From the NCBI GenBank assembly GCA_039196715.1, contig JBCCUP010000001.1, forward strand, positions 124,001-188,000: a stretch of DNA of 64,000 nt, read 5' to 3'. The position numbers and the translations under genes were made by a program. This DNA comes from Pseudomonadota bacterium (GTDB lineage Bacteria > Pseudomonadota > Gammaproteobacteria > CALCKW01). The notes under the pieces were generated by a model, which was not told where the DNA came from, made no database searches, and saw only the letters and a list, made by a program, of their open reading frames with translations. Shown one piece after another: positions 19,045 through 29,463 of this stretch. Position 1 is the first letter of the stretch; the number at the start of each line of letters is the position of its first letter.

Positions 19045-19644
19045 TCACGCCGCCGCGAAGCGCTCTGACACCTTGGCCCAGTCAACCACGTCCCACCAGG
19101 CTTTGATGTAGTCGGGGCGCTTGTTCTGGTAGCGCAGGTAGTAGGCGTGCTCCCAGACGTCCATACCGAGCAACGGGGTACCCTGCTGTTCGGCGACGTC
19201 CATGAGTGGGTTGTCCTGGTTGGGCGTGGAGGTGACCACCAACCGGCCGTCCTGTTTGATCAGCCACGCGAAGCCGGAGCCGAAGCGGGTGATGCCCGCC
19301 TGCGTCATCTTCTCCTGCAGCGACTCCATCGAGCCGAACTCGGCGTTGATGGCCGCGCTGAGCTCACCGCTCGCGCTGCTGCCCCCGTTGCACATGGAGT
19401 TCCAGTAGATGATGTGGTTGTAGAACCCACCGCCGTTGTTGCGCACGGCCGCACCGTGCTCGCCTGCCTTGGCGAGGATTGCTTCGAGCGACTGATCGGC
19501 CAGAGGCGAATCGCTGACCGCGTTGACGAAGTTGTTGAAGTACGTCCGGTGGTGGCGATCGTAGTGGATCTCCATGGTCTGCGCGTCGATCGACTGCTCG
19601 AGCGCGGTGTAGTCGTAGGGCAGATCCGGGAATTCGAATGACAT
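19045..19644 (-). CDS. Superoxide dismutase (Fe/Mn family, Mn-like)
   Basis: A 199-residue cytosolic superoxide dismutase; no signal peptide. Metal ligands are His27, His77 (FYNHIIYW), Asp162 and His166 (DVWEHAYY). The second-sphere Gln comes from NQDN (142-145) and the position used by iron enzymes (AAQVWNH) is Gly/Phe here, so the pattern is closer to the manganese type; cambialistic activity cannot be excluded. AAGGAG lies six bases ahead of the ATG. It is monocistronic: its own terminator follows directly. Confidence 0.93.
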   Translation of the reverse strand: MSFEFPDLPYDYTALEQSIDAQTMEIHYDRHHRTYFNNFVNAVSDSPLADQSLEAILAKAGEHGAAVRNNGGGFYNHIIYWNSMCNGGSSASGELSAAINAEFGSMESLQEKMTQAGITRFGSGFAWLIKQDGRLVVTSTPNQDNPLMDVAEQQGTPLLGMDVWEHAYYLRYQNKRPDYIKAWWDVVDWAKVSERFAAA

Positions 19645-19848
19645 CGAAAGCTCCTTGCTTGAGTCGTGGGGTTGGCGGCACAGCGCACAACGAACAGGCT
19701 AACACGCCATTGTACCTCGCCACTGAGCCAATACAAACCAACCCGAGCCGCCCTGCGCCCACTCGGCAGCGCCCGATAGCGGCTTGCACGCCCACGCCAC
19801 TGGCGTACACTGAACGGTTTTCCCAACCGAATCGATGCGGAGGACATC

Positions 19849-21026
19849 ATGAGCGCCCTGATGAATATCTACGCGCGGCTGCCGATCGCCATCAGCCACG
19901 GCGAAGGGTCCTGGCTTTGGGACGATCAGGGGCGACGATTCCTCGACGGTTTCGGTGGCATTGCCGTCACCGCGCTGGGGCACGCACACCCGCGGATCGC
20001 GCGCGCCATCGCCGAGCAGGCGGGCCAGCTCATGCACACGTCGAACGCGCTGCACATCCCGCTGCAGCAGCAGGCCGGCGATGCGTTGTGCGACATCGCC
20101 GAGATGGACTCGGTGATATTTTGCAACTCCGGCGCCGAAGCGAACGAGGCCGCCTTGAAAATCGCGCGCCTGCACGCCCGCAAGCGCGGCATCGACGCGC
20201 CGCGCATTCTGGTCATGCACAACAGCTTCCACGGTCGTACCCTGGCGACCCTGAGCGCCACTGGCAGTGACAAGGTGCAGGCAGGCTTCGGCCCGCTGGT
20301 CCCGGGTTTCGTCCACGTGCCGTTCAATGACCTCGACGCGATCGACGCCGCGGCGGCGGCCCACGACGACATCGTTGCCGTGCTGGTCGAGCCCATCCAG
20401 GGCGAGGGCGGTATCTGTCCACCGACAGAAGGCTACCTGCAAGGCCTGCGCGCGCGCTGCGACGCACACGACTGGCTGCTCATGCTCGACGAGATCCAGT
20501 GCGGCATGGGCCGCACCGGCCGGTGGTTTGCGCACCAGCACGCCGGCATCCAACCCGACGTGTTGAGCGTGGCCAAGGCACTGGGAAACGGTTTCCCGGT
20601 CGGGGCGTGTCTGGCGCGCGGTGCGGCAGCGACGCTCATGCAACCGGGCAACCACGGCACCACCTACGGCGGCAATCCGCTGGCGTCGCGTGTGGTGCTG
20701 GAGGTCATCGCCGTGATGCGCGAAGACAGGCTGCTCGAGCGCGCCGCCAAGCTCGGTGCGACCCTCAGCGCCGCGCTGCGTGACCAACTCGACGGCGTCG
20801 AGTCGTTCGTCGAAGTGCGCGGGCAAGGGCTGATGATCGGTGTCGCCTTCGACCGCGACCCGACGCCAGTGCGCGACGCTGCGGTCGACGAGGGGCTGTT
20901 GCTGGTGCCCGCCGGCCAGAACACGCTGCGTCTGCTGCCCGCCTACACGCTGAGCGACGAGGACGCACGGGAGATCGCCGCGCGCCTTGGCCGCGCAGCG
21001 AAACGCGCGTGTGGAGCCGAAGCGGC

Positions 21027-21030
<4 letters not shown>
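19849..21030 (+). CDS. argD: Acetylornithine aminotransferase
   Basis: A 393-residue class III PLP aminotransferase making N-acetylornithine in arginine synthesis; relatives also act on succinyl-diaminopimelate. Motifs: FLDGFGGIAVTALGH, FCNSGAEANEAALK, NSFHGRT, LLMLDEIQCGMGRTG and the PLP lysine in VAKALGNGFP. GGAGGACATC precedes the ATG. The stop overlaps the argF start by four bases, which fixes the arginine role. Confidence 0.94.
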
Positions 21031-21929
<899 letters not shown>

Positions 21930-22001
21930 GCCGCAGGCTCGATGTCAGGCTGGAATGGGGCTTGCAGTCTGCGGGACAACGACACCGCTGACAAAGGCCC
22001 G

Positions 22002-22769
22002 ATGACCGCTTCCCGCTACACCGTTGTGGGCGCCCACCTGCTGCTCAGCGCAGCCCTGTTGGGCGGCCTGCTCGTCGTCATGCTCACACTGTGGTACCCG
22101 GCCGGCCTGTTCGGCGTGGCCGGTGGCTGGCAGGGACTGCGCATCCTCGCGCCGATCGACCTCGTCCTCGGGCCGCTGTTGACCCTGATGTTCTACCGAC
22201 CCGGCAAACGCGGCGTGGTGCGCGACCTCGCGGTGATCGGCTGTGTGCAGATTGCGGCACTGTCGTACGGGCTCTTCGCGGTCTACCAGCAACGCCCCGT
22301 GGCAATCGTCTTCGCCGAAGGCGAATTCATCGCCGTGACACCGGCTGACCGCGACGAGGCCAACGCGGCCTTGCGCGCACGCGACTACCGACCTGTTGAC
22401 CCGCGCACCTTGAGTGAGGCCACGCCACCGCTCGTGGTGGCGCGGCCAGTGCCACCCGACGAGTACGGCAGCTACATCACATCTCTTTTTAATGACATGC
22501 CCGAGCTCGCCATGCGCGCGGACCGCTACGAGCCCCTCGCGGTGCACCGGACGCTGCTCGACAAACACGCGGTCGACGGTGGGGAGGCGTCAGGCACGGA
22601 CGCGTGGTTCAGGCTGAAGACCAAATTCGGCACCGGCCGCATCCGGATTGACCTGTCACACGGGGGCGTGATCGCGTCACACCGCGACACCGCGGCGTCC
22701 GAACCGCGCGCTCAAGCCCTGCATCAGGGGTCCGACAAGCGCGACGACCATCACACTACTAACAATTAA
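22002..22769 (+). CDS. TfpX/TfpZ-type type IV pilin accessory membrane protein
   Basis: About 255 residues. Three N-terminal hydrophobic helices (about 8-30, 45-65 and 73-92) are followed by a roughly 150-residue extracytoplasmic part. WYPAGLFGVAGGWQGLRIL, DLVLGPLLTLMFY and RPVAIVFAEGEF match the TfpZ/FimB family, which helps pilin assembly. AAAGG precedes the ATG at 22002; an ATG at 21942 is possible. No pilin gene is adjacent; it follows argF by 72 bases, so it is an orphan here. Confidence 0.8.
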   Translation: MTASRYTVVGAHLLLSAALLGGLLVVMLTLWYPAGLFGVAGGWQGLRILAPIDLVLGPLLTLMFYRPGKRGVVRDLAVIGCVQIAALSYGLFAVYQQRPVAIVFAEGEFIAVTPADRDEANAALRARDYRPVDPRTLSEATPPLVVARPVPPDEYGSYITSLFNDMPELAMRADRYEPLAVHRTLLDKHAVDGGEASGTDAWFRLKTKFGTGRIRIDLSHGGVIASHRDTAASEPRAQALHQGSDKRDDHHTTNN

Positions 22770-23096
22770 TTCCAGCCGCCGGTAACAGCAACGCGTCTGG
22801 CGCGCACCAACGTGCGCCGATATTGCACTGCACCATTTCCGGTCTCCAGTGCCCAAAAACCCCCCTGAATTAGACCGCACTGTGTGATTTTGCACCGCAA
22901 ATCGCGTCCGAAACGGTGCGTGGCTGACCAAAAAGCGTGCGTCTCGACCCTGCTGTTCAGGCCGGTTCCGCCGTTTGCGAGGCGGCGCCGTTGTGTTAGC
23001 GTGTCGCCGTAACTGGCACCGTGCCAGCTGAAAAAACAGCACGGCTCACACGTGCGATCTCACCTCCCAACACTCTTATTACCAAGAGAGACACCC
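22770..23096 (+). other. Intergenic region upstream of aapJ
   Basis: About 330 bases, less GC-rich than the flanking genes. It holds a perfect 15-base palindrome at 23013-23027 and a spaced inverted repeat TGCACCG / CGGTGCG (near 22895 and 22915). A promoter for the strongly expressed binding-protein gene is expected here. No ORF is supported. Confidence 0.55.
23013..23027. promoter_or_regulatory. Palindrome upstream of aapJ, possible operator
   Basis: CTGGCACCGTGCCAG is a perfect 7-1-7 palindrome 70 bases before the aapJ ATG. It could bind a dimeric regulator. TGGCAC at its start looks like a sigma-54 -24 element, but no matching -12 GC/TTGC follows at the right distance. Confidence 0.4.
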
Positions 23097-24116
23097 ATGA
23101 AGAAAATCACCCAAGTCGCCTTGGCAGTTGCTGCGTTTGGCGTTGTCGCTGGCAACGCTCAGGCCGGCACACTGCAAGACGTCATGGCGAAAGGCCATGT
23201 CCAGTGCGGTATTTCGACCGGCGTACCCGGCTTTGCGTTCACTGATGACGCCGGCAACTGGCAAGGCTTCGACCCGGCGGTCTGCCAGGCGGTCGCAGCG
23301 GCCATCTTCGGCGACGCGAGCGCGGTCAAGTACACCACCACCACCGGCAAGACCCGCTTCACCGCACTGGCCTCTGGTGAAGTGGACATGCTCGCACGCA
23401 ACACCACCTGGACCTTCAGCCGCGATACCGATCTGCAGTTCGAGTTCACTGGCGTGAACTACTACGACGGTCAGGGCTTCATGGTCTCCAAGGACCTCGG
23501 TGTGACCAGTGCGAAGGAACTCGACGGCGCGTCTGTCTGCATCCAGACCGGTACCACCACCGAGCTGAACCTGGCTGACTTCTTCCGCACCAACGGCATG
23601 AGCTACGAAGCCGTGCCGATCGAGACCAACGACGAAGCACGCACCAACTACATCGCCGGTCGTTGCGACATCTACACCACGGACGCATCCGGTCTGGCAG
23701 CGACCCGTTCAACCCTAGACGACCCGTCTGCGCACATCATCATGCCCGAGATCATCTCGAAAGAGCCCCTCGGTCCGCTGGTTCGCCACGGCGATCACCA
23801 GTGGGGTGATGTGGTGCGCTGGGTGCTGAACGCGCTGATCACCGCTGAAGAGCTGGGCGTGACCCAGGCCAACGTCGACGAAATGGCTGCGGGCACCAAC
23901 AACCCGGAAATCAACCGCATGCTGGGCGCTGAAGGCGACCTCGGCGCGATGACCGGCCTGCCGAAAGACTTCGGCCACCAGGCGATCAAAGCGGTCGGTA
24001 ACTACGGTGAAGTGTTCGAGCGGTTCATCGGCCCGAGCACGCCGATCGGCCTCGAGCGCGGCCTGAACGCGCTGTGGACTCAGGGCGGCATCCTCTACTC
24101 TCCGCCGTTCCGTTGA
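23097..24116 (+). CDS. aapJ: General L-amino-acid ABC transporter, substrate-binding protein
   Basis: A 339-residue periplasmic protein of the AapJ/BztA family. The signal peptide is clear (KK followed by a hydrophobic run ending in GNAQAG, cleavage near 23). GHVQCGISTGVPGFAF, GFDPAVCQAVAAAIFGD and LARNTTWTFSRDT are family hallmarks. It binds a broad range of polar and acidic amino acids for uptake by AapQMP. GAGAG precedes the ATG. A strong hairpin follows it, which fits the usual excess of binding protein over permease. Confidence 0.95.
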   Translation: MKKITQVALAVAAFGVVAGNAQAGTLQDVMAKGHVQCGISTGVPGFAFTDDAGNWQGFDPAVCQAVAAAIFGDASAVKYTTTTGKTRFTALASGEVDMLARNTTWTFSRDTDLQFEFTGVNYYDGQGFMVSKDLGVTSAKELDGASVCIQTGTTTELNLADFFRTNGMSYEAVPIETNDEARTNYIAGRCDIYTTDASGLAATRSTLDDPSAHIIMPEIISKEPLGPLVRHGDHQWGDVVRWVLNALITAEELGVTQANVDEMAAGTNNPEINRMLGAEGDLGAMTGLPKDFGHQAIKAVGNYGEVFERFIGPSTPIGLERGLNALWTQGGILYSPPFR

Positions 24117-24159
24117 TCATCACCGGGTTGCGCAGATTGCGCACCTGACGTGATGCTGG

Positions 24160-24190
24160 CAGGGGCCCAGCCGGGCCCCTGTCTTGTTTC
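24160..24190 (+). terminator. Hairpin between aapJ and aapQ (partial terminator)
   Basis: CAGGGGCCC (24160-24168) and GGGCCCCTG (24173-24181) form a perfect nine-base stem with an AGCC loop, followed by the T-rich TCTTGTTTC. It lies 43 bases past the aapJ stop. It should stop or slow part of the transcripts and protect the aapJ message, setting expression of aapJ above aapQMP. Confidence 0.75.
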
Positions 24191-24225
24191 CGACTCCCGC
24201 AAACGATCCGCGAGGCCTGGATGCT

Positions 24226-25425
24226 GTGACTGATGCGACCGCACTGAGCAGACCCACCGAGTCCTTTTCGTTGTCCAAGTTGTGGTACGACAAGAAGTAC
24301 CGGAGCGTCATTCTGCAAATGATCGCCATGGCGATCCTGTTTGCCGCCATCTTCTACCTCGCAGGCAACGCCGTCAGCAACCTGGAAAAGCTCGGCAAGA
24401 CCTTCGGATTCGATTTTCTCAGCCAACCTGCTGGCTACGACATCAACCAGCGCCTGATTGAGTACGACTCGCGCAGTTCGCACCTGCGCGCCGGCGTGGT
24501 CGGCCTGCTCAACACCATTCTGGTCGCCGTCTGCGGCATCATCCTCGCGACCATACTCGGCTTCGCGCTCGGCGTGATGCGGCTGTCGCCAAACTGGCTC
24601 GTCAACAAACTGAGCTACTGCTACATCGAGTTCGTGCGCAACGTGCCCGTGCTCGTCCACATTCTCCTGATCCACGGTGTGCTGGTCACGACCCTGCCGA
24701 AAGCCAAACAGGCGCTCAACGTCGGGGATCAGTTCTTCCTGTCGAACCGCGGCTTGTACGTGCCGAAACCCATCATGGAGCCGCTGTTCTACCTTGTGAT
24801 CGCCACGTTTGTCGGCGGCATCGCCTACGCGTGGTACTACCGGCGGCAGGCGCGCATCAAACAGGAAAAGACCGGTGCGCAGTCGCCGGTATTCTGGGTG
24901 TCGGTTGGCGCCATCATCGGCGCACCGATCGCCGCCTTCCTGATCACGGGCATGCCGCTGGCTTGGGAAATCCCCGAACTCAAGGGTTTCAACTTCCGTG
25001 GCGGCCTCGCGCTGAAGCCGGAGTTCATCTCGCTGTGGCTCGCCCTGTCGCTCTACACCGCGGCCTTCATCGGCGAGATCGTACGAAGCGGCATCCAGGC
25101 CGTCAGTCACGGTCAGACCGAAGCGGCGTCAGCGCTTGGCCTGCCGCGCGGCCGCACGCTGAACCTGGTGGTGATCCCTCAGGCACTGCGGGTGATCATC
25201 CCGCCGCTGAACAGCAACTACATGAATATCACTAAGAACTCGTCGCTCGCGATCGCGATCGGGTACATGGACGTGGTGGCAACCATCGGCGGCATCTCAC
25301 TCAACCAGACGGGACGTGAGATGGAATGCATGATCATCGTGCTCGGCATCTACCTGTGCCTGTCGCTGATCATTTCGTCGATCATGAACTGGTACAACAA
25401 CCGCATCAAGCTGGTTGAACGGTAG
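24226..25425 (+). CDS. aapQ: General L-amino-acid ABC transporter permease AapQ
   Basis: A 399-residue inner-membrane permease with about eight hydrophobic segments. The C-terminal third has the ABC EAA loop (QTEAASALGLPRGRTLNLVVIPQALR), while the early YIEFVRNVPVLVHI is the start of the permease fold; the long insert between is typical of AapQ/BztB. No ATG fits; GTG at 24226 with GAGG upstream gives the family's usual 400 residues. aapM follows after 17 bases. Confidence 0.93.
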   Translation: MTDATALSRPTESFSLSKLWYDKKYRSVILQMIAMAILFAAIFYLAGNAVSNLEKLGKTFGFDFLSQPAGYDINQRLIEYDSRSSHLRAGVVGLLNTILVAVCGIILATILGFALGVMRLSPNWLVNKLSYCYIEFVRNVPVLVHILLIHGVLVTTLPKAKQALNVGDQFFLSNRGLYVPKPIMEPLFYLVIATFVGGIAYAWYYRRQARIKQEKTGAQSPVFWVSVGAIIGAPIAAFLITGMPLAWEIPELKGFNFRGGLALKPEFISLWLALSLYTAAFIGEIVRSGIQAVSHGQTEAASALGLPRGRTLNLVVIPQALRVIIPPLNSNYMNITKNSSLAIAIGYMDVVATIGGISLNQTGREMECMIIVLGIYLCLSLIISSIMNWYNNRIKLVER

Positions 25426-25442
25426 CAAGGAGCAGAGCTGCA

Positions 25443-26552
25443 ATGTCTGAACAACAGTACGCGCCTGGCACCCACCCCGATCTGAAACCACCGATCGGTC
25501 AAAGCGGCATCCTCTTCTGGTTGAAGAAGAACCTGTTCTCGTCACCGTTCAACGTCCTGCTGACCTTGGTGACGCTGTACGTCCTGTGGATCATCATCCC
25601 ACCCACGCTGAACTGGGCCTTCTTCGACGCCGTGTTCTACGCCGACTCCCGCGCCGATTGCCGCGAGCTGGGCGGTGGTGCGTGTTGGGCGTTCATTGAC
25701 AAGCGCATCGGTCAGTTCACTTACGGCTTCTACCCCGTCGAAGAACGCTGGCGCGTGATCCTCTGTTTCGTGCTGTTCCTGGTGGCAATGTTGCCGATCC
25801 TCTGGGACAAGACGCCGGCGCGGCGCAAGATGCTCTGGTTCAGCCTGGCCTTCCCGGTGATCGGGTACTGGCTGCTGGTCGGCGGCTTCGGGCTCGAGCC
25901 GGTCGAGACAACCAAATTCGGCGGCTTCATGCTGACACTGGTCATCGGTGTGACCGGCATTGCCTGTTCGATGCCGATCGGCATCGCCCTGGCGCTCGGC
26001 CGACAGTCGGACATGCCGATCATCCGCTGGCTCAGCACCTGTTTCATCGAGTTCATTCGCGGGGTGCCGTTGATCACGCTGCTGTTCGTGGCCTCGACCA
26101 TGCTGAACTATTTCCTGCCACCGGGCACGACCTTCGACCTGATCCTCCGCGTCCTGATCATGGTCACACTGTTCTCCTCGGCCTACATCGCCGAGGTCGT
26201 CCGAGGCGGCCTGCAAGCCATTCCGAAAGGCCAGGGTGAAGCTGCGGACGCACTGGGTTTGAACTACGGCAAGAGCATGCGCTTCATCATCCTGCCGCAG
26301 GCGCTGAAAATTTCGATCCCCGGTATCGTCAACACCTTCATCGGCCTGTTCAAGGACACCACACTGGTGGTCATCATCGGCTTGCTGGATCCGCTGGGCA
26401 TCGGCCGCGCTTCGTTGTCCGACATCAAATGGGCCGGACTTGCAGCCGAGGTCTACATCTTCGTCGCCCTGTTTTTCTTCATCTGTTGTTTCAGCATGTC
26501 GCGGTACTCGATCTACCTCGAAAACAAGCTGCACACCGGACACAAGCGTTAG
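25443..26552 (+). CDS. aapM: General L-amino-acid ABC transporter permease AapM
   Basis: A 369-residue permease partner of Aap[20 protein letters not shown] opens the transport domain and the EAA loop is [28 protein letters not shown]. The N-terminal half has four more hydrophobic segments, as expected for AapM/BztC. AAGGAG precedes the ATG at 25443. aapP begins 13 bases after the stop. Confidence 0.94.
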   Translation: MSEQQYAPGTHPDLKPPIGQSGILFWLKKNLFSSPFNVLLTLVTLYVLWIIIPPTLNWAFFDAVFYADSRADCRELGGGACWAFIDKRIGQFTYGFYPVEERWRVILCFVLFLVAMLPILWDKTPARRKMLWFSLAFPVIGYWLLVGGFGLEPVETTKFGGFMLTLVIGVTGIACSMPIGIALALGRQSDMPIIRWLSTCFIEFIRGVPLITLLFVASTMLNYFLPPGTTFDLILRVLIMVTLFSSAYIAEVVRGGLQAIPKGQGEAADALGLNYGKSMRFIILPQALKISIPGIVNTFIGLFKDTTLVVIIGLLDPLGIGRASLSDIKWAGLAAEVYIFVALFFFICCFSMSRYSIYLENKLHTGHKR

Positions 26553-26565
26553 GACACCCGACACC

Positions 26566-27339
26566 ATGAGTGACTCTGCAGAAAACACCATGAAAGTCTC
26601 CGACGACGTGATGATCACGATCAACGAGATGCACAAGTGGTACGGCGAATTCCACGTACTGAAAAACATCAACCTCTCGGTAAACCATGGCGAGCGCATC
26701 GTCATCTGCGGGCCGTCGGGTTCGGGCAAGTCCACGCTGATCCGGTGCATCAACCGACTCGAGGAACACCAGCGCGGCGACATCGTTGTCGACGGGACGA
26801 CGCTGACAAACGACCTCAAGAACATCGAGCAGATCCGCCGCGAAGTCGGCATGGTGTTCCAGCACTTCAACCTCTTCCCGCACCTCACCGTGATGGAAAA
26901 CTGCACGCTCGCACCGATCTGGGTGCGCAAGATGCCCAAGGCCGAAGCCGAGGCCATCGCGATGAAGTACCTCGAGCGGGTCAAGATTCCGGACCAGGCA
27001 GGCAAGTACCCGGGTCAGCTGTCCGGTGGCCAGCAGCAGCGGGTGGCGATTGCGCGCTCGCTGTGCATGAGCCCGAAGATCATGCTCTTCGACGAGCCCA
27101 CGTCAGCGCTCGACCCGGAGATGATCAAGGAAGTGCTCGACGTCATGATCGAGTTGGCTCGCGAGGGCATGACGATGATCTGTGTCACCCACGAGATGGG
27201 CTTCGCGAAGACCGTGGCAAACCGCGTGATTTTCATGGACGGCGGCGAGATCATCGAGCAGAATCCGCCCGAGGAGTTCTTCGAGAACCCGCAGAACGAG
27301 CGCACAAAGCTCTTCCTGAGCCAGATCCTCGCGCACTGA
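26566..27339 (+). CDS. aapP: General L-amino-acid ABC transporter ATP-binding protein
   Basis: A 257-residue ABC ATPase of the polar amino-acid type. Walker A is [10 protein letters not shown]-loop [13 protein letters not shown], signature [15 protein letters not shown], Walker [13 protein letters not shown] and the switch His VTHEMGFA. The ATG at 26566 gives exactly the usual AapP length. It completes the J-Q-M-P order. Confidence 0.95.
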   Translation: MSDSAENTMKVSDDVMITINEMHKWYGEFHVLKNINLSVNHGERIVICGPSGSGKSTLIRCINRLEEHQRGDIVVDGTTLTNDLKNIEQIRREVGMVFQHFNLFPHLTVMENCTLAPIWVRKMPKAEAEAIAMKYLERVKIPDQAGKYPGQLSGGQQQRVAIARSLCMSPKIMLFDEPTSALDPEMIKEVLDVMIELAREGMTMICVTHEMGFAKTVANRVIFMDGGEIIEQNPPEEFFENPQNERTKLFLSQILAH

Positions 27340-27355
27340 GGGCGTGCGTCGCGCC

Positions 27356-28072
27356 ATGTCGACGCGTGCCCTGCTCGGCGCCTGCTGCCTGCTGCTGACG
27401 GGCTGCCTGTTGCAACCCGTGGCGGTCGAGCGAGAGGCGAACACCCTCTACCTCCTGCCCTTGGGTGACTCGATCACCCAGGCCGACCGCGCCCACACCA
27501 GCTACCGCTACCCACTGTGGTCGCACCTCGTCTCGCGCGGGGTCAACGTGGACTTCGTGGGTTCCCGAAAACGCCACCACACCGGGCTCGGCCCGGCCAC
27601 GGCCGCCGTGAACGGGCAGACCTTCGACCGCGATCACGAGGGCCACTGGGGGTGGCGAGCCGACGAGGTGCTGGCGAAACTGCCAACCTGGCTGGCGCAC
27701 TATCCTGTCGATGTCGCGCTTGTGCACCTCGGCACGAACGACGTGCTGCAAGGGCAGGACACCGACGAGACCCTGCGTGAACTCACCGGTATCGTCACGG
27801 CCCTGCGTGCCCGGAACCCGAGCGTGACGGTCCTGCTCGGGCAACCCGGTCAGAGCCGGTGGGCCAACGCCACCGCACTGCCAGCCCTCGCCGAGGGTGT
27901 GGCGCGGCTGAGCCGCGAACTCGACGACCCCAGGTCGCGCGTCGTCGCGGTGCCCCTGCACACACGGCTGACGCCCGAGAAAACCTACGATGGCCTGCAC
28001 CCTGACGCGGCGGGCGAAGCCGCCCTCGCCGCCGGATGGCTGGCGGCGCTGGACGCGTTGAACCTGCTCTAG
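27356..28072 (+). CDS. SGNH/GDSL hydrolase lipoprotein
   Basis: A 238-residue predicted lipoprotein: a short hydrophobic signal ends in the lipobox LLTGC with Cys17. The mature part is an SGNH hydrolase: GDSIT (37-41) holds the catalytic Ser, GTND the oxyanion Asn, and DGLHPDAAG the Asp/His pair. These enzymes deacylate or deacetylate esters such as sugar acetyls; the substrate is not known. It begins 16 bases after aapP and may be carried on that transcript. A GTG at 27344 is an alternative start. Confidence 0.85.
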   Translation: MSTRALLGACCLLLTGCLLQPVAVEREANTLYLLPLGDSITQADRAHTSYRYPLWSHLVSRGVNVDFVGSRKRHHTGLGPATAAVNGQTFDRDHEGHWGWRADEVLAKLPTWLAHYPVDVALVHLGTNDVLQGQDTDETLRELTGIVTALRARNPSVTVLLGQPGQSRWANATALPALAEGVARLSRELDDPRSRVVAVPLHTRLTPEKTYDGLHPDAAGEAALAAGWLAALDALNLL

Positions 28073-28386
28073 CAGGACCCGGCGAACCGGGCGCCCCTTG
28101 GTTGATCAGCCCGGAGAGCCTTGGCACTCAACTTGTATTCTCAGTCTCGTCCCCGCAGCGGCTGGGCCGTCTTGCTGCGCCGATCCGGGGACACCCCGCC
28201 GGGCGGCGACCGCTGCATCGAAGGCACATTCCCACAACACTCCGGGCGTCTGCCCCTCCCTGTGGGCGCGGTACGTCTGTGACCTCATTCGACTTAGGTG
28301 TTTTGCCGTATCACCTGACTCTCGTCGGGTTCGAATAAACTGGACATTTGCTAAGCTAAGGCAGCACCCAACGCGCGCTGAATGAC
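28073..28386 (+). other. Intergenic region upstream of the Mrp operon
   Basis: About 310 bases. A GC-rich part (28085-28216) can fold into several hairpins, including CCCGG-CGAA-CCGGG just after the hydrolase gene, GGGGACACCCC (28187-28197), and GCAGCGG / CCGCTGC enclosing it. The last 100 bases are AT-richer and probably hold the mrpE promoter. No gene or known RNA family is recognised. Confidence 0.5.
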
Positions 28387-28854
28387 ATGAGAAAATTCAC
28401 CACTCTGATCGCCCTCGCCGTCTCCTGGCTCGCATGGTCAGGATACTACGACGGCCTGCTACTCACCTTCGGTGCCCTGTCCTGTTTGTTTGTTTTCTAC
28501 CTGATGCACCGGATCGGCCTGGCCGATCTCGACCCGCGCAGCGCACGCACCTTTGCCAACATGGTGAGCTACATCCCCTGGCTGCTGCTCGAAATCATCA
28601 AGAGCAACATCGAGGTCGCGAAAATCATCTGGCGCCCCGCGATGCAGCTCAACCCGGCGGTGCAAGACATTCCGTCCACCCAGGAAACCACGCTTGGGCT
28701 TGTGACATTTGCCAATTCCGTCACGCTGACCCCCGGCACCCTGACCATCAGCGCCGAGCCGGGCTCGCTGAAGGTGCACGCCCTGAACGCAGACGCCTTC
28801 GAGGGTGACGGTTTTGCCGAGATGGATCGACGCGTTTCCACCCTGGAGCAATAG
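28387..28854 (+). CDS. mrpE: Na+/H+ antiporter subunit MrpE
   Basis: A 155-residue MrpE/MnhE protein: two or three N-terminal hydrophobic helices, then YIPWLLLEIIKSNIEVAKIIWRP, the family's most conserved stretch, and LVTFANSVTLTPGTLTI leading into the cytosolic tail. MrpE is an accessory subunit of the multi-subunit Mrp cation/proton antiporter. It is the first gene of a ten-gene operon in which almost every stop overlaps the next start. Confidence 0.93.
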   Translation: MRKFTTLIALAVSWLAWSGYYDGLLLTFGALSCLFVFYLMHRIGLADLDPRSARTFANMVSYIPWLLLEIIKSNIEVAKIIWRPAMQLNPAVQDIPSTQETTLGLVTFANSVTLTPGTLTISAEPGSLKVHALNADAFEGDGFAEMDRRVSTLEQ

Positions 28855-28855
28855 C

Positions 28856-29137
28856 ATGTTCAGTGTCGCCATGCTTGCAGTTCTGGTCACGATGGCGCTC
28901 GCGATGTGCCGGGCCTTGATCGGCCCGACGGTGTACGACCGCATCCTGGCAGTGAACAGCTTCGGCACCACCGCCATCCTGTTCATCGCAGTCCTGGGCT
29001 ATCTGACAGGCCGACCCGACTTTCTCGACATTGCGCTGGTGTACGCGCTGATCAACTACATCGGCACCGTCGCGGTACTCAAATACTTCAAATTCGGAGA
29101 CCTCGGTCACGATGGCGATGTGGAGGACACACCGTGA
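28856..29137 (+). CDS. mrpF: Na+/H+ antiporter subunit MrpF
   Basis: A 93-residue membrane protein with three hydrophobic helices. CRALIGPTVYDRILAVNSFGT and LDIALVYALINYIGTVAVLKYF are the MrpF/MnhF hallmarks. The ATG is one base past the mrpE stop, with GGAG six to nine bases before it. The charged C-terminus (GHDGDVEDT) overlaps the mrpG start. Confidence 0.94.
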   Translation: MFSVAMLAVLVTMALAMCRALIGPTVYDRILAVNSFGTTAILFIAVLGYLTGRPDFLDIALVYALINYIGTVAVLKYFKFGDLGHDGDVEDTP

Positions 29138-29463
29138 TCCTCCTCGACGTCGCCAGCTGGGTGTTGATCGTCATCGGCAGTTTTGCCTGTGTCACAGCGG
29201 GCATCGGCCTGATCCGCCTGCCCGACTTCTTCTGCCGTTCGCACGCGGGCGGCATCATGGATTCACTCGGTATGGGCTGCCTGTTCCTCGGCATGGCACT
29301 GCAGACGAGCAACCCCCTGGTGTTAATCAAGCTCTTCTTCATCTACACCTTCATCCTGCTCACCGGGCCGACCGCCATTCACGCACTGGCGCGCGCGGCC
29401 CTGCACGCGGGGATCAAGCCGATCGACGGGCAGCACACCGGAGGTGACGCATCGACACGTTGA
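29134..29463 (+). CDS. mrpG: Na+/H+ antiporter subunit MrpG
   Basis: A 109-residue subunit with three hydrophobic helices and the MrpG pattern GIGLIRLPDFFCRSHAGGIMDSLGMG and LLTGPTAIHALARAA. It begins with GTG at 29134, which overlaps the mrpF stop and follows a strong GGAGGACAC site. Known MrpG proteins have the same length. Confidence 0.93.
   Translation: MILLDVASWVLIVIGSFACVTAGIGLIRLPDFFCRSHAGGIMDSLGMGCLFLGMALQTSNPLVLIKLFFIYTFILLTGPTAIHALARAALHAGIKPIDGQHTGGDASTR

Noticed and set aside
19045-19644. Iron-only superoxide dismutase (SodB)
   Set aside because: The Gln of the AAQVWNH motif is missing and the NQDN Gln of manganese types is present.
23013-23030. Sigma-54 promoter before aapJ
   Set aside because: TGGCAC matches the -24 element but the -12 element is absent at the required spacing.
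28318-28345. GGGTTCGAAT, resembling a tRNA T loop
   Set aside because: The flanking bases cannot form the T stem and no acceptor, D or anticodon arm is present upstream.
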